From: Bacillus sp. KH172YL63
GTDB taxonomy: Bacteria; Bacillota; Bacilli; Bacillales; Bacillaceae_B
Reading direction: 5' to 3'
NCBI RefSeq assembly: GCF_011398925.1
Contig: NZ_AP022842.1
Coordinates: 3,398,001-3,462,000 of the forward strand
Length of the DNA stretch: 64,000 bases
Below are positions 8,964 to 17,571 of the stretch, piece by piece. Within the stretch, counting starts at the first letter, position 1, and each line of letters starts with the position of its first letter. The position numbers and the translations under genes were made by a program. The notes beneath the pieces are model-generated. The model was not told where the DNA came from. It saw only the letters and a program-made list of their open reading frames with translations, and ran no database searches.

Positions 8964-9144
8964 ATTTCCGATACACGACCATCGCAGAAAAACAATAGAT
9001 CTGATCCTCCACTTCCTCCGATATGGCCGCAACATGATATTTAATATCCACGATTTTTTTATCATCAAGCTTACTGAGAAAATGGTTCATATCTTTCTCC
9101 AAATCTTTCTCATGCTCGTAGTCAAACACCTTTACCTGGATCAT
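8962..9144 (-). CDS. cse60: Sporulation protein Cse60
   Basis: A 60-residue acidic protein beginning MIQVKVFDYEHEKDLEKDM and ending FSAMVVYR, matching remembered B. subtilis Cse60 (YteV). That gene is transcribed by sigma-E in the mother cell; its molecular role is unknown. GGAGG precedes ATG 9144 closely. It has no transmembrane segment or catalytic motif. Its presence indicates a spore-former. Confidence 0.85.
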   Translation of the reverse strand: MIQVKVFDYEHEKDLEKDMNHFLSKLDDKKIVDIKYHVAAISEEVEDQIYCFSAMVVYRK

Positions 9145-9239
9145 GGGGAGACCTCCTTGAATGGTTTTGATACTAGTATTGTCAGAATATTCGTTTTTGA
9201 AACAGTGGGAATCGTGGTTTTTTTTGGGGGGGTGGTGAT

Positions 9240-9345
9240 GTGTTGGGGTTCGTTGATGTTTTGGGATTCGCCGATAAATGTTGGATTTCGCCGTTAAAAT
9301 TGAGAGATCGCCGTTATATTGAATATTTCGCCGATAAAGTCACCT
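9240..9345 (+). repeat. Tandem repeat array with 20-bp period, core TTCGCCGWTAAA
   Basis: Five consecutive units begin near 9249, 9267, 9287, 9307 and 9327 (steps of 18, 20, 20, 20). Each carries TTCG or ATCG plus CCGATAAA or CCGTTAWA, separated by variable 8-base spacers. The array occupies most of the 325-base gene-free stretch between cse60 and the rhodanese gene; the remainder of that gap contains only a terminator and a G-rich run near 9224-9246. No protein or RNA fold is evident. Confidence 0.75.
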
Positions 9346-9413
9346 CACGATCAAAATCAGTAGCTCCCTCTCCAGTCACACAGGCGCTTTCATCTGAAAA
9401 GATCATTTTACAT

Positions 9414-9453
9414 AAAAAAACACACCCCTTTTTCACCAAAAGAAGTGTGTTTC
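9414..9453 (-). terminator. Intrinsic terminator of the rhodanese gene
   Basis: On the minus strand AAACACACTTC faces GGGGTGTGTTT followed by seven T residues, just after the stop codon. Confidence 0.75.
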
Positions 9454-9469
9454 ACAAACTCATTCAACA

Positions 9470-9781
9470 TTATTTCTTTGCAGCTGTTTCACCGGACCAG
9501 TTCATCATGCCGCCTTCCATGTTCACCACTTTATAGCCTTGATCCTGCATATAGTGGGCAACGTTTCCGCTGCGGTTACCTGAACGGCAGATAAAGATAT
9601 ATTCTTTCTCTTTATCAAATTGATCCAATGACTCAGGGATTTCACCCATCTTGATATGCTTCGCGCCCGGGATCATGCCCTCTTCTACTTCTTCATCTTC
9701 ACGAACATCCACCAACAGCAGGTCTTCTCCCTGCTTCAACTTCTGCTCCAACTCATCCGTTGTAATTGTCTTAATATCCAT
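9470..9781 (-). CDS. Single-domain rhodanese-like sulfurtransferase (YtwF-like)
   Basis: About 103 residues forming one rhodanese domain. LLLVDVREDEEVEEGMIPGAKHI is the N-terminal signature, and the active-site loop is CRSGNRS with the persulfide-forming cysteine. Such proteins move sulfane sulfur in the cytoplasm; the partner is unknown. Three successive ATG codons follow GGAAAGGAAG; only the third (9781) has adequate spacing, so it was chosen over a possible upstream start at 9805. It is monocistronic with its own terminator. Confidence 0.88.
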   Translation of the reverse strand: MDIKTITTDELEQKLKQGEDLLLVDVREDEEVEEGMIPGAKHIKMGEIPESLDQFDKEKEYIFICRSGNRSGNVAHYMQDQGYKVVNMEGGMMNWSGETAAKK

Positions 9782-9870
9782 CATCATCTTCCTTTCCACA
9801 TTCATTCACCATGATTATACCAAAGCCCGTCCCCAGAACAAAAAATTCAGACCAAAAAAGGACAAGAAGA

Positions 9871-9944
9871 GGGACGGACCTCAACGAAATCCTGTTCTAA
9901 AGCGATTTCCGCTTCAAAACAGGCCGTTTTGGAGGTCCGTCCCC
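9871..9944. repeat. Long hairpin with GGGACGGACCT ends (Bacillus-type palindrome)
   Basis: GGGACGGACCTC at 9871-9882 is complementary to GAGGTCCGTCCC at 9932-9943. The interior contains a second stem (CCTGTT/AACAGG, AAGCG/CGCTT). It lies downstream of leuS on the minus strand, but neither side has a strong T run, so termination is likely rather than certain. The same stem recurs at 21264, 25215 and 31368. Confidence 0.6.
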
Positions 9945-9949
9945 AATCA

Positions 9950-12364
9950 TCAGTTTGCGACGATGTTAACTAGTTTGCCTGGTACAGCGATGACTTTGCG
10001 GATGGTTTTGCCTTCGATTTGTGTTTTGATTTCTTCGTTTTCCATCGCTGTTTTTTCCAGGTCTTCTTTGTTCATGTCCCGTGGGATCATGACTTTGGCT
10101 TTTACTTTACCGTTCACTTGAAGGACGATTTCGACTTCGTTGTCGACTAGCTTCGATTCATCGAATGTCGGCCATGCTTCGTAGGAGATCGTTCCTTCGT
10201 GACCAAGCTTGCTCCAAAGTTCCTCTGTCATATGAGGCGCGATCGGAGACAGTAGCTTGATGAAGCCTTCTACATATTCTTTCGGAAGGGTGTCAGCTTT
10301 GTATGCATCATTGATGAATACCATCAGCTGTGAAATCCCTGTATTGAAACGAAGTCCTTCGTAGTCTTCAGTCACTTTTTTGACGGTTTGGTTATACGTT
10401 TTGTCAAGGGCGCTGTTCGGTACATCCTTCACTTTAGAAGACAGTGATCCGTCCTCTTCCACAAGGAGGCGCCATACACGGTCAAGGAAGCGGCGCGCTC
10501 CGTCAAGGCCGTTCGTGCTCCATGCGATGGACGCTTCAAGTGGCCCCATGAACATTTCGTATAAACGAAGGGTGTCTGCACCGTGTGATTCCACGACTTC
10601 ATCCGGATTGACGACGTTCCCTTTTGATTTACTCATTTTTTCATTGTTTTCACCGAGGATCATCCCTTGGTTGAACAGCTTCTGGAACGGCTCCTTCGTC
10701 GGTACTACGCCGATATCGTAAAGGAACTTATGCCAGAAACGTGCGTACAGCAAGTGAAGGACGGCGTGCTCGGCTCCACCGATATACGTATCGACCGGAA
10801 GCCAGTCGTCCATTTTCTTCGCATCGGCAAGGGCTTCTTCGTTATGTGGATCAATATAACGAAGATAGTACCAGCAGCTTCCCGCCCATTGCGGCATCGT
10901 ATTGGTTTCACGACGGCCTTTTTTGCCTGTTTCAGGATCTTCGACGTTCACCCATTCACTGATGTTCGCCAGTGGTGATTCCCCTGTACCGGACGGTTTG
11001 ATTTCCGTCGTCTTCGGAAGGACAAGTGGAAGCTCACTTTCAGGAACGGTCGATGTCGTACCATCTTCCCAGTGAATGACTGGAATCGGCTCACCCCAGT
11101 ATCGTTGACGGCTGAATAACCAGTCACGCAGGCGGTATGTCACTTTCTTCGTACCGATGTTTTTCTCTTCTAACCAGGAGATGGCTTTTTCAATCGCTTC
11201 TTCCTTCCCTAACCCGTCAAGGAAGCCGGAGTTCACATGATCACCGTCACCTGTGTATGCTTCCTTCTCGATGTCGCCGCCAGCTACGACTTCAACGATT
11301 GGAAGATCGAATTCTTTTGCGAACTCATAGTCTCTTTCGTCATGGGCAGGAACGGCCATGATCGCTCCGGAACCGTAGCTCATCAGAACGTAATCAGCGA
11401 TCCAGATTGGCATTTTCTCTCCATTTGCAGGATTGATTGCATATGCGCCCGTGAATACACCGGTTTTTTCTTTCGCAAGATCTGTACGCTCAAGGTCGCT
11501 CTTAGACTTGATTTTGTCGATGTACTCATCCACTTTCGTGCGCTGTTCGTCTGTTGTGATGTCTGCGACAAACGGATGCTCAGGGGCAAGTACCGCGTAC
11601 GTCGCACCGAAGATTGTATCAGGGCGAGTCGTGAACACGTCGAATGATTTGTCATGTCCGTCGATGGCAAATTTCACTTCTGCCCCTTCAGAACGGCCAA
11701 TCCAGTTACGCTGCATATCTTTGATGCTTTCAGGCCAGTCGACATCTTCCAGATCTTCTACAAGACGATCTGCATATGCCGTGATCTTCAGCATCCACTG
11801 CTTCATCGGACGTCGCTCTACCGGATGTCCGCCGCGCTCACTTTTTCCGTCGATGACTTCTTCGTTCGCAAGTACCGTACCAAGTGCCGGACACCAGTTC
11901 ACGGCAACTTCGTCCACATAAGCCAAGCCTTTTTTATAAAGCTGGATGAAGATCCACTGTGTCCATTTGTAGTAGCCCGGATCTGTCGTATTCACTTCAC
12001 GGTCCCAATCATAAGAGAAACCAAGTGATTTAATTTGACGGCGGAACGTATTGATATTTTTCTCTGTGAATTCTGCCGGATCATTCCCTGTATCAAGGGC
12101 ATATTGCTCTGCAGGCAATCCGAATGCATCCCATCCCATCGGGTGAAGGACATTGTATCCCTGCATACGCTTCATGCGGGAAAGGATGTCTGTTGCCGTA
12201 AACCCTTCCGGATGTCCTACGTGCAGACCTGCACCTGATGGATACGGGAACATATCCAGTGCATAGAAATTGGATTTTCCTTCGTCTTCCGTCGCTTTGA
12301 ACGTTTTGTTTTCTTCCCAATATTGCTGCCATTTCGTCTCAACACTTTTATGATTAAAACTCAT
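9950..12364 (-). CDS. leuS: Leucyl-tRNA synthetase
   Basis: An 804-residue class I aminoacyl-tRNA synthetase that charges tRNA-Leu in the cytosol. The HIGH-type motif HVGH lies at residues 48-51 ([14 protein letters not shown]), and KMSKS is intact in [13 protein letters not shown]1 editing domain of normal size lies between them, and the anticodon-binding and C-terminal domains are complete. An open frame extends 51 codons upstream, but that stretch is the T-box leader. ATG 12364 has AAAGGAGGATCTCA just before it. Expression is controlled by the Leu T-box at 12417-12660. Confidence 0.97.
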   Translation of the reverse strand: MSFNHKSVETKWQQYWEENKTFKATEDEGKSNFYALDMFPYPSGAGLHVGHPEGFTATDILSRMKRMQGYNVLHPMGWDAFGLPAEQYALDTGNDPAEFTEKNINTFRRQIKSLGFSYDWDREVNTTDPGYYKWTQWIFIQLYKKGLAYVDEVAVNWCPALGTVLANEEVIDGKSERGGHPVERRPMKQWMLKITAYADRLVEDLEDVDWPESIKDMQRNWIGRSEGAEVKFAIDGHDKSFDVFTTRPDTIFGATYAVLAPEHPFVADITTDEQRTKVDEYIDKIKSKSDLERTDLAKEKTGVFTGAYAINPANGEKMPIWIADYVLMSYGSGAIMAVPAHDERDYEFAKEFDLPIVEVVAGGDIEKEAYTGDGDHVNSGFLDGLGKEEAIEKAISWLEEKNIGTKKVTYRLRDWLFSRQRYWGEPIPVIHWEDGTTSTVPESELPLVLPKTTEIKPSGTGESPLANISEWVNVEDPETGKKGRRETNTMPQWAGSCWYYLRYIDPHNEEALADAKKMDDWLPVDTYIGGAEHAVLHLLYARFWHKFLYDIGVVPTKEPFQKLFNQGMILGENNEKMSKSKGNVVNPDEVVESHGADTLRLYEMFMGPLEASIAWSTNGLDGARRFLDRVWRLLVEEDGSLSSKVKDVPNSALDKTYNQTVKKVTEDYEGLRFNTGISQLMVFINDAYKADTLPKEYVEGFIKLLSPIAPHMTEELWSKLGHEGTISYEAWPTFDESKLVDNEVEIVLQVNGKVKAKVMIPRDMNKEDLEKTAMENEEIKTQIEGKTIRKVIAVPGKLVNIVAN

Positions 12365-12416
12365 ATTGAGATCCTCCTTTGATAGTTGAAAGGCCTGGAC
12401 CTTTCTTTTTGAAAAA

Positions 12417-12660
12417 AATAAAAAAACTCTCATCCCAAATAAATATTTGGGACGAGAGTTTGTATAGACATTCTCCCGCGGTACCACCCACATTAGTGTA
12501 CACGCACTCAGCTTCATTCATCCTTAACGCGGAAAACGGCAAGTCTTACTGATTGTTTCACACTTGCAACTCAGCAGGCGAGTTCATGATGTTCCTGGTT
12601 GACTTTCACCATCCGTCAACTCTCTAAGGCAGAAAACCGTCATTACTACTCCTGATCAAC
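12417..12660 (-). ncRNA. Leucine T-box riboswitch of leuS
   Basis: The leader contains all major T-box landmarks in order. An AGTA-type box GGAGTAGTAATGACGG lies near 12652, an AGAGAG-like segment near 12625 and the specifier segment GAACTCGCC with Leu codon CTC at 12582-12580. The conserved T-box GGGTGGTACCGCGGG lies at about 12489-12475, and a terminator stem (AACTCTCGTCCCAAATA paired with its complement, 12425-12460) follows. Uncharged tRNA-Leu is expected to stabilise the antiterminator and allow leuS transcription. Confidence 0.93.
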
Positions 12661-12678
12661 GTTTCAATATAGATAAAC

Positions 12679-12707
12679 ATTATATGTATTCACTATTTTA
12701 GTGAAAT
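12679..12707 (-). promoter_or_regulatory. Candidate leuS promoter with internal palindrome
   Basis: A perfect TATAAT lies at 12684-12679 on the minus strand. The -35 position (ATTTCA, 17-base spacing) is poor. A palindrome TTCACTATTTTAGTGAA (12689-12705) fills the spacer. Confidence 0.45.
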
Positions 12708-12775
12708 TTATTCAGAAGCGCAAGCCCATTGTTGTTTTTTTGTGAAACAGGGAGGATGGTGTTGTAGAATAAGAC

Positions 12776-13036
12776 TGTTTTTGTAAACTTTGTACTTTTA
12801 AACAAGCGAGATGCGGTTGATTGCAGCGAGAATCAACTGTTCAAGATAAATTGTTACACAATTACAATAAAACCAATTGTTCTCCATGAATACAATGACC
12901 ACAGCAAAACTACTACTTTGTACCTTTTCTAAATACTCTGTCCCCATCAGCAAAAATTTCTTCAAACCATAGTTTTGACAGACCGATTAGGGTGCACCTT
13001 ATAGTCTGATAATAACAACAATCTTTACGAAAAGTG
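12776..13036. mobile_element. MITE-like element copy A (lacking the central hairpin)
   Basis: The left end (tgtttttgtaaactttgtac, 12776 onward) and the inverted right end (rc of aataacaacaatctttacga, ending about 13036) form an imperfect terminal inverted repeat. They match the ends of the element at 33575-33832. Inside, ACAAGCGAGATGCGGTTGATT is joined directly to GCAGCGAGAATCAAC; the roughly 104 bases found between these blocks in the other copy are absent. The rest of the interior is AT-rich and codes for nothing. With the T-box it fills the 720-base gap between leuS and hbdH. Confidence 0.65.
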
Positions 13037-13041
13037 CCAGT

Positions 13042-13071
13042 AAAAAAAAGCAGCCCCCTAAAGAGGCTGCC
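13042..13071 (-). terminator. Intrinsic terminator of the hydroxybutyrate operon
   Basis: On the minus strand GGCAGCC and GGCTGC flank a short loop and are followed by eight T residues, just downstream of hbdH. Confidence 0.75.
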
Positions 13072-13085
13072 TCATTCCAAATCTT

Positions 13086-13862
13086 CTATTGAACCGTGTA
13101 ACCGCCGTCTAACACGACGGCCTGGCCGGTGATGCCCCTTGCCTGGTCGCTGCAGAGGAACATGGTGTAGTCGGCAATTTCTTTCACGTCCAGCAGCCTT
13201 TTTTGCGGGACGAGTGGGTAAATGACTTCTTCGATCACCCGCTCAAGGGGGATATTGCGTGTAGCCGCAAGGTCCCCGAGCTGATTCCGGACAAGCGGGG
13301 TGTCGACGTATCCTGGACAGACCGCATTTACCGTGATGCCGTGGGCCGCCGTTTCCAACGCGGCCACTTTCGTCAGTCCGATAACGCCGTGTTTGGCAGA
13401 ATTATAGGCGGCTTTTCCAGAGAATCCGACAAGGCCGTTAATGGATGCCATATTGATGATCCTTCCCGTTCCCTGCTTCTTCATATGAGGAAGCGCATGT
13501 TTGATTGCGACAAACGGCGCTGTAAGCATGACCTTCAGCAGAAGCTCGAATCTTTCAGTCGGAAATTCTTCGATATGGGACACATGCTGCAATCCAGCGT
13601 TATTGATGAGGACATCAAGCCTTCCGAAATGTTCTACCGTTTTGTCCAGCGCCTCCTTCAGTTCCTCTTCAGAGGTCACGTCGCACTGCATTCCTATTGC
13701 TTCATATCCTTGGGCTTTCAGACTGTCTGCAGCTTTCTCCGCTCCTTCAGCCTGAAGGTCTGTGAGGACGACTCTCGCACCGGAGGCCGCAAATTCCTTT
13801 CCGATTTCAAAGCCGATTCCTTGAGCGGCACCTGTGATGAATATTACTTTATCTTTAACCAT
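13086..13862 (-). CDS. hbdH: 3-hydroxybutyrate dehydrogenase (short-chain dehydrogenase)
   Basis: A 258-residue classical SDR. The NAD-binding TGAAQGIG motif is near the N-terminus, followed by NNAGLQHVSHIEEFP (the Q-H-V segment is typical of 3-hydroxybutyrate dehydrogenases), the catalytic Ser in NMASINGLVG and YxxxK in YNSAKHG. It oxidises (R)-3-hydroxybutyrate to acetoacetate with NAD in the cytosol. The gene starts 14 bases after the GntP permease on the same strand, so the pair forms uptake plus first catabolic step under a sigma-54 promoter. It resembles B. subtilis YxjF. Confidence 0.88.
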   Translation of the reverse strand: MVKDKVIFITGAAQGIGFEIGKEFAASGARVVLTDLQAEGAEKAADSLKAQGYEAIGMQCDVTSEEELKEALDKTVEHFGRLDVLINNAGLQHVSHIEEFPTERFELLLKVMLTAPFVAIKHALPHMKKQGTGRIINMASINGLVGFSGKAAYNSAKHGVIGLTKVAALETAAHGITVNAVCPGYVDTPLVRNQLGDLAATRNIPLERVIEEVIYPLVPQKRLLDVKEIADYTMFLCSDQARGITGQAVVLDGGYTVQ

Positions 13863-13875
13863 GAGAACTCCTTTC

Positions 13876-15198
13876 TTAAATCCCTACTCCAAATGAGAAT
13901 AATAAAATGGCAAGTGCCAATCCAAGCAGCGGCACGATGACCGTCAAGGCCCCTACAGCGCCGTATGCCTCTCCATGTGTTTCATTACAGATCGATCTGA
14001 TCGTTGTAACGACATAGCCGTTATGCGGCAGGGAATCCAGCGCACCTGAAGAAATCGCGACAACCCGGTGAAGGGCTTCCGGATTGACGCCCATGTCCAC
14101 ATAGTGGGGTGCAAGAATCGGAAGTGCAATCGCCTGACCGCCCGATGCTGAACCGGTCATACCGGCAATCACACTGACCGCGATTGCTCCGCCGATGAGC
14201 GGGGATCCAGGTATATTCGTCATCACCTCGACCGCTGTAGCGAAAGCCGGCACCGCTTTTGCCACCCCTCCGAAACCGACGACGGCCGCCGTGTTCCCGA
14301 TTGCGATGAGTGCACCGATCGTTCCTTCAGAAACTGCTGACCAGAATCCTTTGAAGTATGCGCGATTCAGCACATACGCAGAAATCACCCCGCCGAGGAG
14401 GGCAATGATCAGAGCAGATTGCTTTAATGAATCATGGAAGGAGAACGCCAGAACAAGCACAACCAATAGGGGGATCAATCCCATGAACGGGTTTGGCAGC
14501 GCCCTTCCTTCATCAATGACCGGATCCTCTTCCCTCGCCGAGAACCGCTCGCCCTTGTTGACCGCTTTCGTGATCATACGCTTTAACCACCAGTAACCGA
14601 ATACAGCCATGAAGACGGCCACAATCAAGCTGACCTCCCAACCTGCATAGGGCGTTGTCCCCAAGTGTTCAATCGGGATCCAGTTCTGGATTTCCGGTGA
14701 ACCGGCCGACGTCATCGTGAAAGTGACCGAACCGAAAGCCAGGGCAGCCGGTATGAAACGTCTCGGCAGATCAGCCTGCTTGAACAAGCTGACAGCCATC
14801 GGGTAAACCGAGAAGGCCACAACGAACAAGCTCACCCCACCATACGTCAACACAGCACACGCAAGGACGATGGCAAATACGGCATATTTCATCCCGAGCT
14901 TCTCTACGACAAAGCGGGATACACTATCCGCAGCCCCGCTGTCTTCCATCACTTTCCCGAATACAGCACCGAGTAAGAACATCAAATACCAGGCTGCGAC
15001 AAAGCTTGTGAAACCGGACATATAGTTCGTGACAAGATCCGCTTCCCCTTCCCCCGCCAGCTGCGGGAACAGAGGCATTCCGCTCAGGACCGCGACGAAT
15101 AAAGCAGATATCGGCCCCACCACGAGGATATTCATCCCCCTCATTGTTAAAAAGATCAATAATAACAGTCCGCCAATCAAACCAATCATACTTAACAT
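13876..15198 (-). CDS. GntP-family permease, probably for 3-hydroxybutyrate
   Basis: A 440-residue membrane protein with about 12 hydrophobic helices and GntP-family segments (FLLGAVFGKVMEDSGAADSVS near 75-95, and a C-terminal SGALDSLPHNGYVVTT). GntP members import gluconate and other organic acids by ion symport. Its pairing with 3-hydroxybutyrate dehydrogenase and a sigma-54 activator suggests import of 3-hydroxybutyrate or acetoacetate, as for YxjC in B. subtilis; substrate is inferred from context only. It is the first gene after a sigma-54 promoter with a cre site in the leader. Confidence 0.85.
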   Translation of the reverse strand: MLSMIGLIGGLLLLIFLTMRGMNILVVGPISALFVAVLSGMPLFPQLAGEGEADLVTNYMSGFTSFVAAWYLMFLLGAVFGKVMEDSGAADSVSRFVVEKLGMKYAVFAIVLACAVLTYGGVSLFVVAFSVYPMAVSLFKQADLPRRFIPAALAFGSVTFTMTSAGSPEIQNWIPIEHLGTTPYAGWEVSLIVAVFMAVFGYWWLKRMITKAVNKGERFSAREEDPVIDEGRALPNPFMGLIPLLVVLVLAFSFHDSLKQSALIIALLGGVISAYVLNRAYFKGFWSAVSEGTIGALIAIGNTAAVVGFGGVAKAVPAFATAVEVMTNIPGSPLIGGAIAVSVIAGMTGSASGGQAIALPILAPHYVDMGVNPEALHRVVAISSGALDSLPHNGYVVTTIRSICNETHGEAYGAVGALTVIVPLLGLALAILLFSFGVGI

Positions 15199-15231
15199 GA
15201 TATTTCCCCCTTTACGTTCAAAAAGTCTTTT

Positions 15232-15245
15232 TGTAATCGGTTACA
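15232..15245. promoter_or_regulatory. CcpA catabolite-responsive element (cre)
   Basis: TGTAATCGGTTACA fits the cre consensus TGWAANCGNTNWCA at every defined position. It lies between the sigma-54 promoter and the GntP start codon, about 35-50 bases downstream of the expected transcription start, a position suited to CcpA roadblock repression when glucose is present. Confidence 0.8.
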
Positions 15246-15291
15246 TTTTTAAACTCTGTACTCCTTTCAAAAAATAGCTCACTCTTATTCA

Positions 15292-15308
15292 TGCAACAAT
15301 TGTGCCAA
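15292..15308 (-). promoter_or_regulatory. Sigma-54 (-24/-12) promoter of the hydroxybutyrate operon
   Basis: On the minus strand the sequence reads TTGGCACAATTGTTGCA. GG and GC dinucleotides are exactly 12 bases apart, matching the TGGCAC-N5-TTGCW consensus. Transcription should start near 15281 towards the GntP gene. The activator gene is immediately upstream. Confidence 0.9.
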
Positions 15309-15348
15309 CTTTCAGATTAATGAACAAACAAGAGAGCGTTGTCACCGA

Positions 15349-15366
15349 ATTCCAGATTTCCGGACT
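15349..15366. promoter_or_regulatory. 18-bp repeat, candidate activator-binding site
   Basis: ATTCCAGATTTCCGGACT here is repeated exactly at 15437-15454, in the right arm of the activator gene's terminator. This copy lies about 41 bases upstream of the -24 box. The pair may be upstream activating sequences for the adjacent sigma-54 activator. Confidence 0.45.
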
Positions 15367-15411
15367 CACAGCTTCAATCAGACACAATATCGCCATTCAT
15401 TCAGCCAACAT

Positions 15412-15455
15412 AAAAAAGTCCGGAAATTTGGACTACATTCCAGATTTCCGGACTT
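15412..15455 (-). terminator. Terminator of the sigma-54 activator gene, possibly also an enhancer site
   Basis: AAGTCCGGAAAT (15416-15427) is complementary to ATTTCCGGACTT (15444-15455), with further pairing inside. On the minus strand it ends in TTTTTT. Because one arm repeats the 18-mer at 15349, it could double as an activator-binding palindrome. Confidence 0.7.
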
Positions 15456-15463
15456 CTATTTCT

Positions 15464-16825
15464 TCAAAGAAGTTCATATTTGTGCAATTTTTCATACATA
15501 CTTGATTTGCTTATGCCCAAGCTCTCCGCCATCTTCCGCTTATCCTGCTGATACGTTTGCAGGCTTTGCTTCAATACGGACCTTTCCGTGTCTTCAATGA
15601 TTTCTTTCAATGTCTTCGACCCCACGTCAAACCTATTTTCTGTTTTCATATAGGATGGGAGCGATGAAAGGGATACTTCATTGCCGTTGGAAAGATAAAT
15701 GGAAGCGTTGATGACATTTTCAAGTTCCCTGAGATTACCTGGCCAGCTGTAGGAAAGAAAAGTTTCCATCACCTCTCTTGTAAAGCCATGGATTCTCTTT
15801 CCGGAAGTTTTGGTGAATTTCCCCAGGAAGAAAGCGGCCAGTTTCTCGATATCGTCCTTCCGCTCACGGAGAGGCGGGATATGAAAAGGGACGACGTTGA
15901 TCCGGTAATAGAGATCGCTTCGAAACCTCTTTTCTTCCATCATCTTCTCCAGCGGACGGTTGGTCGCGGCCACAATCCGCACATCTACATGCAGGACCTT
16001 AGTCGACCCGACGGCCTCTATCTCCCCGTCCTGCAACACCCTTAGAAGCTTCGCCTGCATGTTCAGGGGCATATCCCCAATTTCATCGAGAAACAACGTC
16101 CCTTTATGAGCAAGCTGGAATTTCCCTTTCTTTCCGCCCTTCTTCGCTCCTGTGAATGCGCCCTCCTCATACCCGAATAATTCTGATTCGAGCAGTTGTT
16201 CCGGGATCGCAGCACAATTCACTTTTATGAAAGGCTGTCCGCTTCTTTCACTCAGCTGGTGAATGCTGTGGGCAAAAAGCTCTTTTCCCGTCCCGCTTTC
16301 CCCTCTGATCAAAACCGATATATCGCTCGGGGCGATCATTTGGGCTTTATCCTTCAATTCAATCATCCCTGGGGATTCACCGATGATGTCATTCAATGAA
16401 TATTTCACCCCGGTGTTGATGTCTTGTATGTAGCTTTGAATTTTTGACATCATATTTTTCACATGTGTACTCATCTGCATCCATTCACTCGTGTCCCTGA
16501 AGATGACCGACCCGAATGCCCCGATCACGGTGCCATCCACCACAATCGGGATGCGGTTGGCGATCATATAGTTCCCTTTAATGTACTGAAGATCGGCCAC
16601 TTCTTCTTTTCCAGTACGGGCGACAAGGTGCATCCTTGTATTTTCGATCACATTCGTCACATGAGTGCCTATCGCCTTCTCTCTTTCGACCTCGAGGAAT
16701 TTGCAGTAATTATCATTGATATAGATGATATCTCCTTCGCTGTCCACAACCACCAGCCATTCGAAAGCGTTCTCAAGAATGATTTCAATCATTTCGACCG
16801 ATACCTTTTTCAGTAAGCTGCTCAT
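15464..16825 (-). CDS. Sigma-54-dependent activator: PAS, AAA+ and Fis-type HTH
   Basis: A protein of 453-455 residues. An N-terminal PAS domain (about 10-110, sensing an unknown signal) is followed by the sigma-54-interaction AAA+ domain. The AAA+ domain has Walker A GESGTGKE (177-184), the GAFTGA loop (224-229) that contacts sigma-54, Walker [11 protein letters not shown] and an arginine-finger region [11 protein letters not shown] Fis-type HTH closes the protein ([17 protein letters not shown]). It should activate the -24/-12 promoter just downstream and so control 3-hydroxybutyrate use. Two ATGs are possible: 16825 has nine-base spacing from AGGGGG and was chosen, whereas 16831 has only three. 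Confidence 0.92.
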   Translation of the reverse strand: MSSLLKKVSVEMIEIILENAFEWLVVVDSEGDIIYINDNYCKFLEVEREKAIGTHVTNVIENTRMHLVARTGKEEVADLQYIKGNYMIANRIPIVVDGTVIGAFGSVIFRDTSEWMQMSTHVKNMMSKIQSYIQDINTGVKYSLNDIIGESPGMIELKDKAQMIAPSDISVLIRGESGTGKELFAHSIHQLSERSGQPFIKVNCAAIPEQLLESELFGYEEGAFTGAKKGGKKGKFQLAHKGTLFLDEIGDMPLNMQAKLLRVLQDGEIEAVGSTKVLHVDVRIVAATNRPLEKMMEEKRFRSDLYYRINVVPFHIPPLRERKDDIEKLAAFFLGKFTKTSGKRIHGFTREVMETFLSYSWPGNLRELENVINASIYLSNGNEVSLSSLPSYMKTENRFDVGSKTLKEIIEDTERSVLKQSLQTYQQDKRKMAESLGISKSSMYEKLHKYELL

Positions 16826-16994
16826 TTCCATCCGCCCCCTTCATCTCAAAAAGGAATACCTCATCCTATAGTAGCACATACACTTCCGACAAAAACGGAT
16901 CTCTTCTGCCATTTTTTTCAATTACTGATGAAGAATGAGTTTATTTAGCGGAGGAAAGGGGAATCTTCTTAACAATGAATGGAGGAATGAAAGG

Positions 16995-17498
16995 ATGAAA
17001 ATCGCAGAGCTGAAAATTTTTTATTTCGAAGACGATGGAATCATCCCTAATAACCCTGATCTGCCCGTGCTAATTTACCGAAATGCCCTTGATCCTTCTC
17101 CTGACGCCGAAAAGATATTCAACCGAAATCATTGGCTCAACAGTTGGACAAATGGAATATATGATTACCACCATTATCATAGCAATGCCCATGAAGTACT
17201 GGGCGTCATAAGAGGACAGGCAACGGTCCTCCTCGGTGGTGAAATGGGGGAAGAAGTAACCATCGAACAAGGGGATGTGATCATCCTTCCGGCAGGCACA
17301 GGCCATAAATGTTTGTCTGCAAGCGGGGACTTCACAGTGGCAGGCGCCTATCCGGACGGCGTCGAGTCCAATCTTAAAAAAGGGGCTTTGCGGGAACGGC
17401 CGAGCGTGTTGATCGACATTAAAAACGTTCCACTCCCTCACCTTGACCCTGTGTTTGGAAACACCGGACCGTTGATAAAATATTGGCTCAAAAAATGA
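16995..17498 (+). CDS. Cupin-domain protein, YjlB type
   Basis: A 167-residue single cupin. The metal motif is visible in DYHHYHSNAHEVLGVIRG (His, His, Glu ligands) and continues with GDVIILPAGTGHK, which carries the last histidine. Related B. subtilis YjlB is of unknown function; cupins may be metalloenzymes or sensors. ATG 16995 follows GGAGG by nine bases; an upstream in-frame ATG at 16935 lacks a ribosome site. It is divergent from the sigma-54 activator, with no obvious metabolic link. Confidence 0.8.
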   Translation: MKIAELKIFYFEDDGIIPNNPDLPVLIYRNALDPSPDAEKIFNRNHWLNSWTNGIYDYHHYHSNAHEVLGVIRGQATVLLGGEMGEEVTIEQGDVIILPAGTGHKCLSASGDFTVAGAYPDGVESNLKKGALRERPSVLIDIKNVPLPHLDPVFGNTGPLIKYWLKK

Positions 17499-17536
17499 TG
17501 GTCCAACGTTCCTTCTGATTTTTGATGAAAATAGTC

Positions 17537-17565
17537 TTGCGTTCTCATAGACCCTGTGCTATTCT
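17537..17565 (+). promoter_or_regulatory. Candidate sigma-A promoter of a small RNA
   Basis: TTGCGT (17537-17542) and TATTCT (17560-17565) are separated by exactly 17 bases and lie just before a structured non-coding stretch that ends in a terminator. Confidence 0.5.
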
Positions 17566-17571
17566 AATATA

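Noticed and set aside
9950..12517. 51-residue N-terminal extension of leuS
   Set aside because: These codons lie in the T-box leader; the ribosome site and family alignment place the start at 12364.
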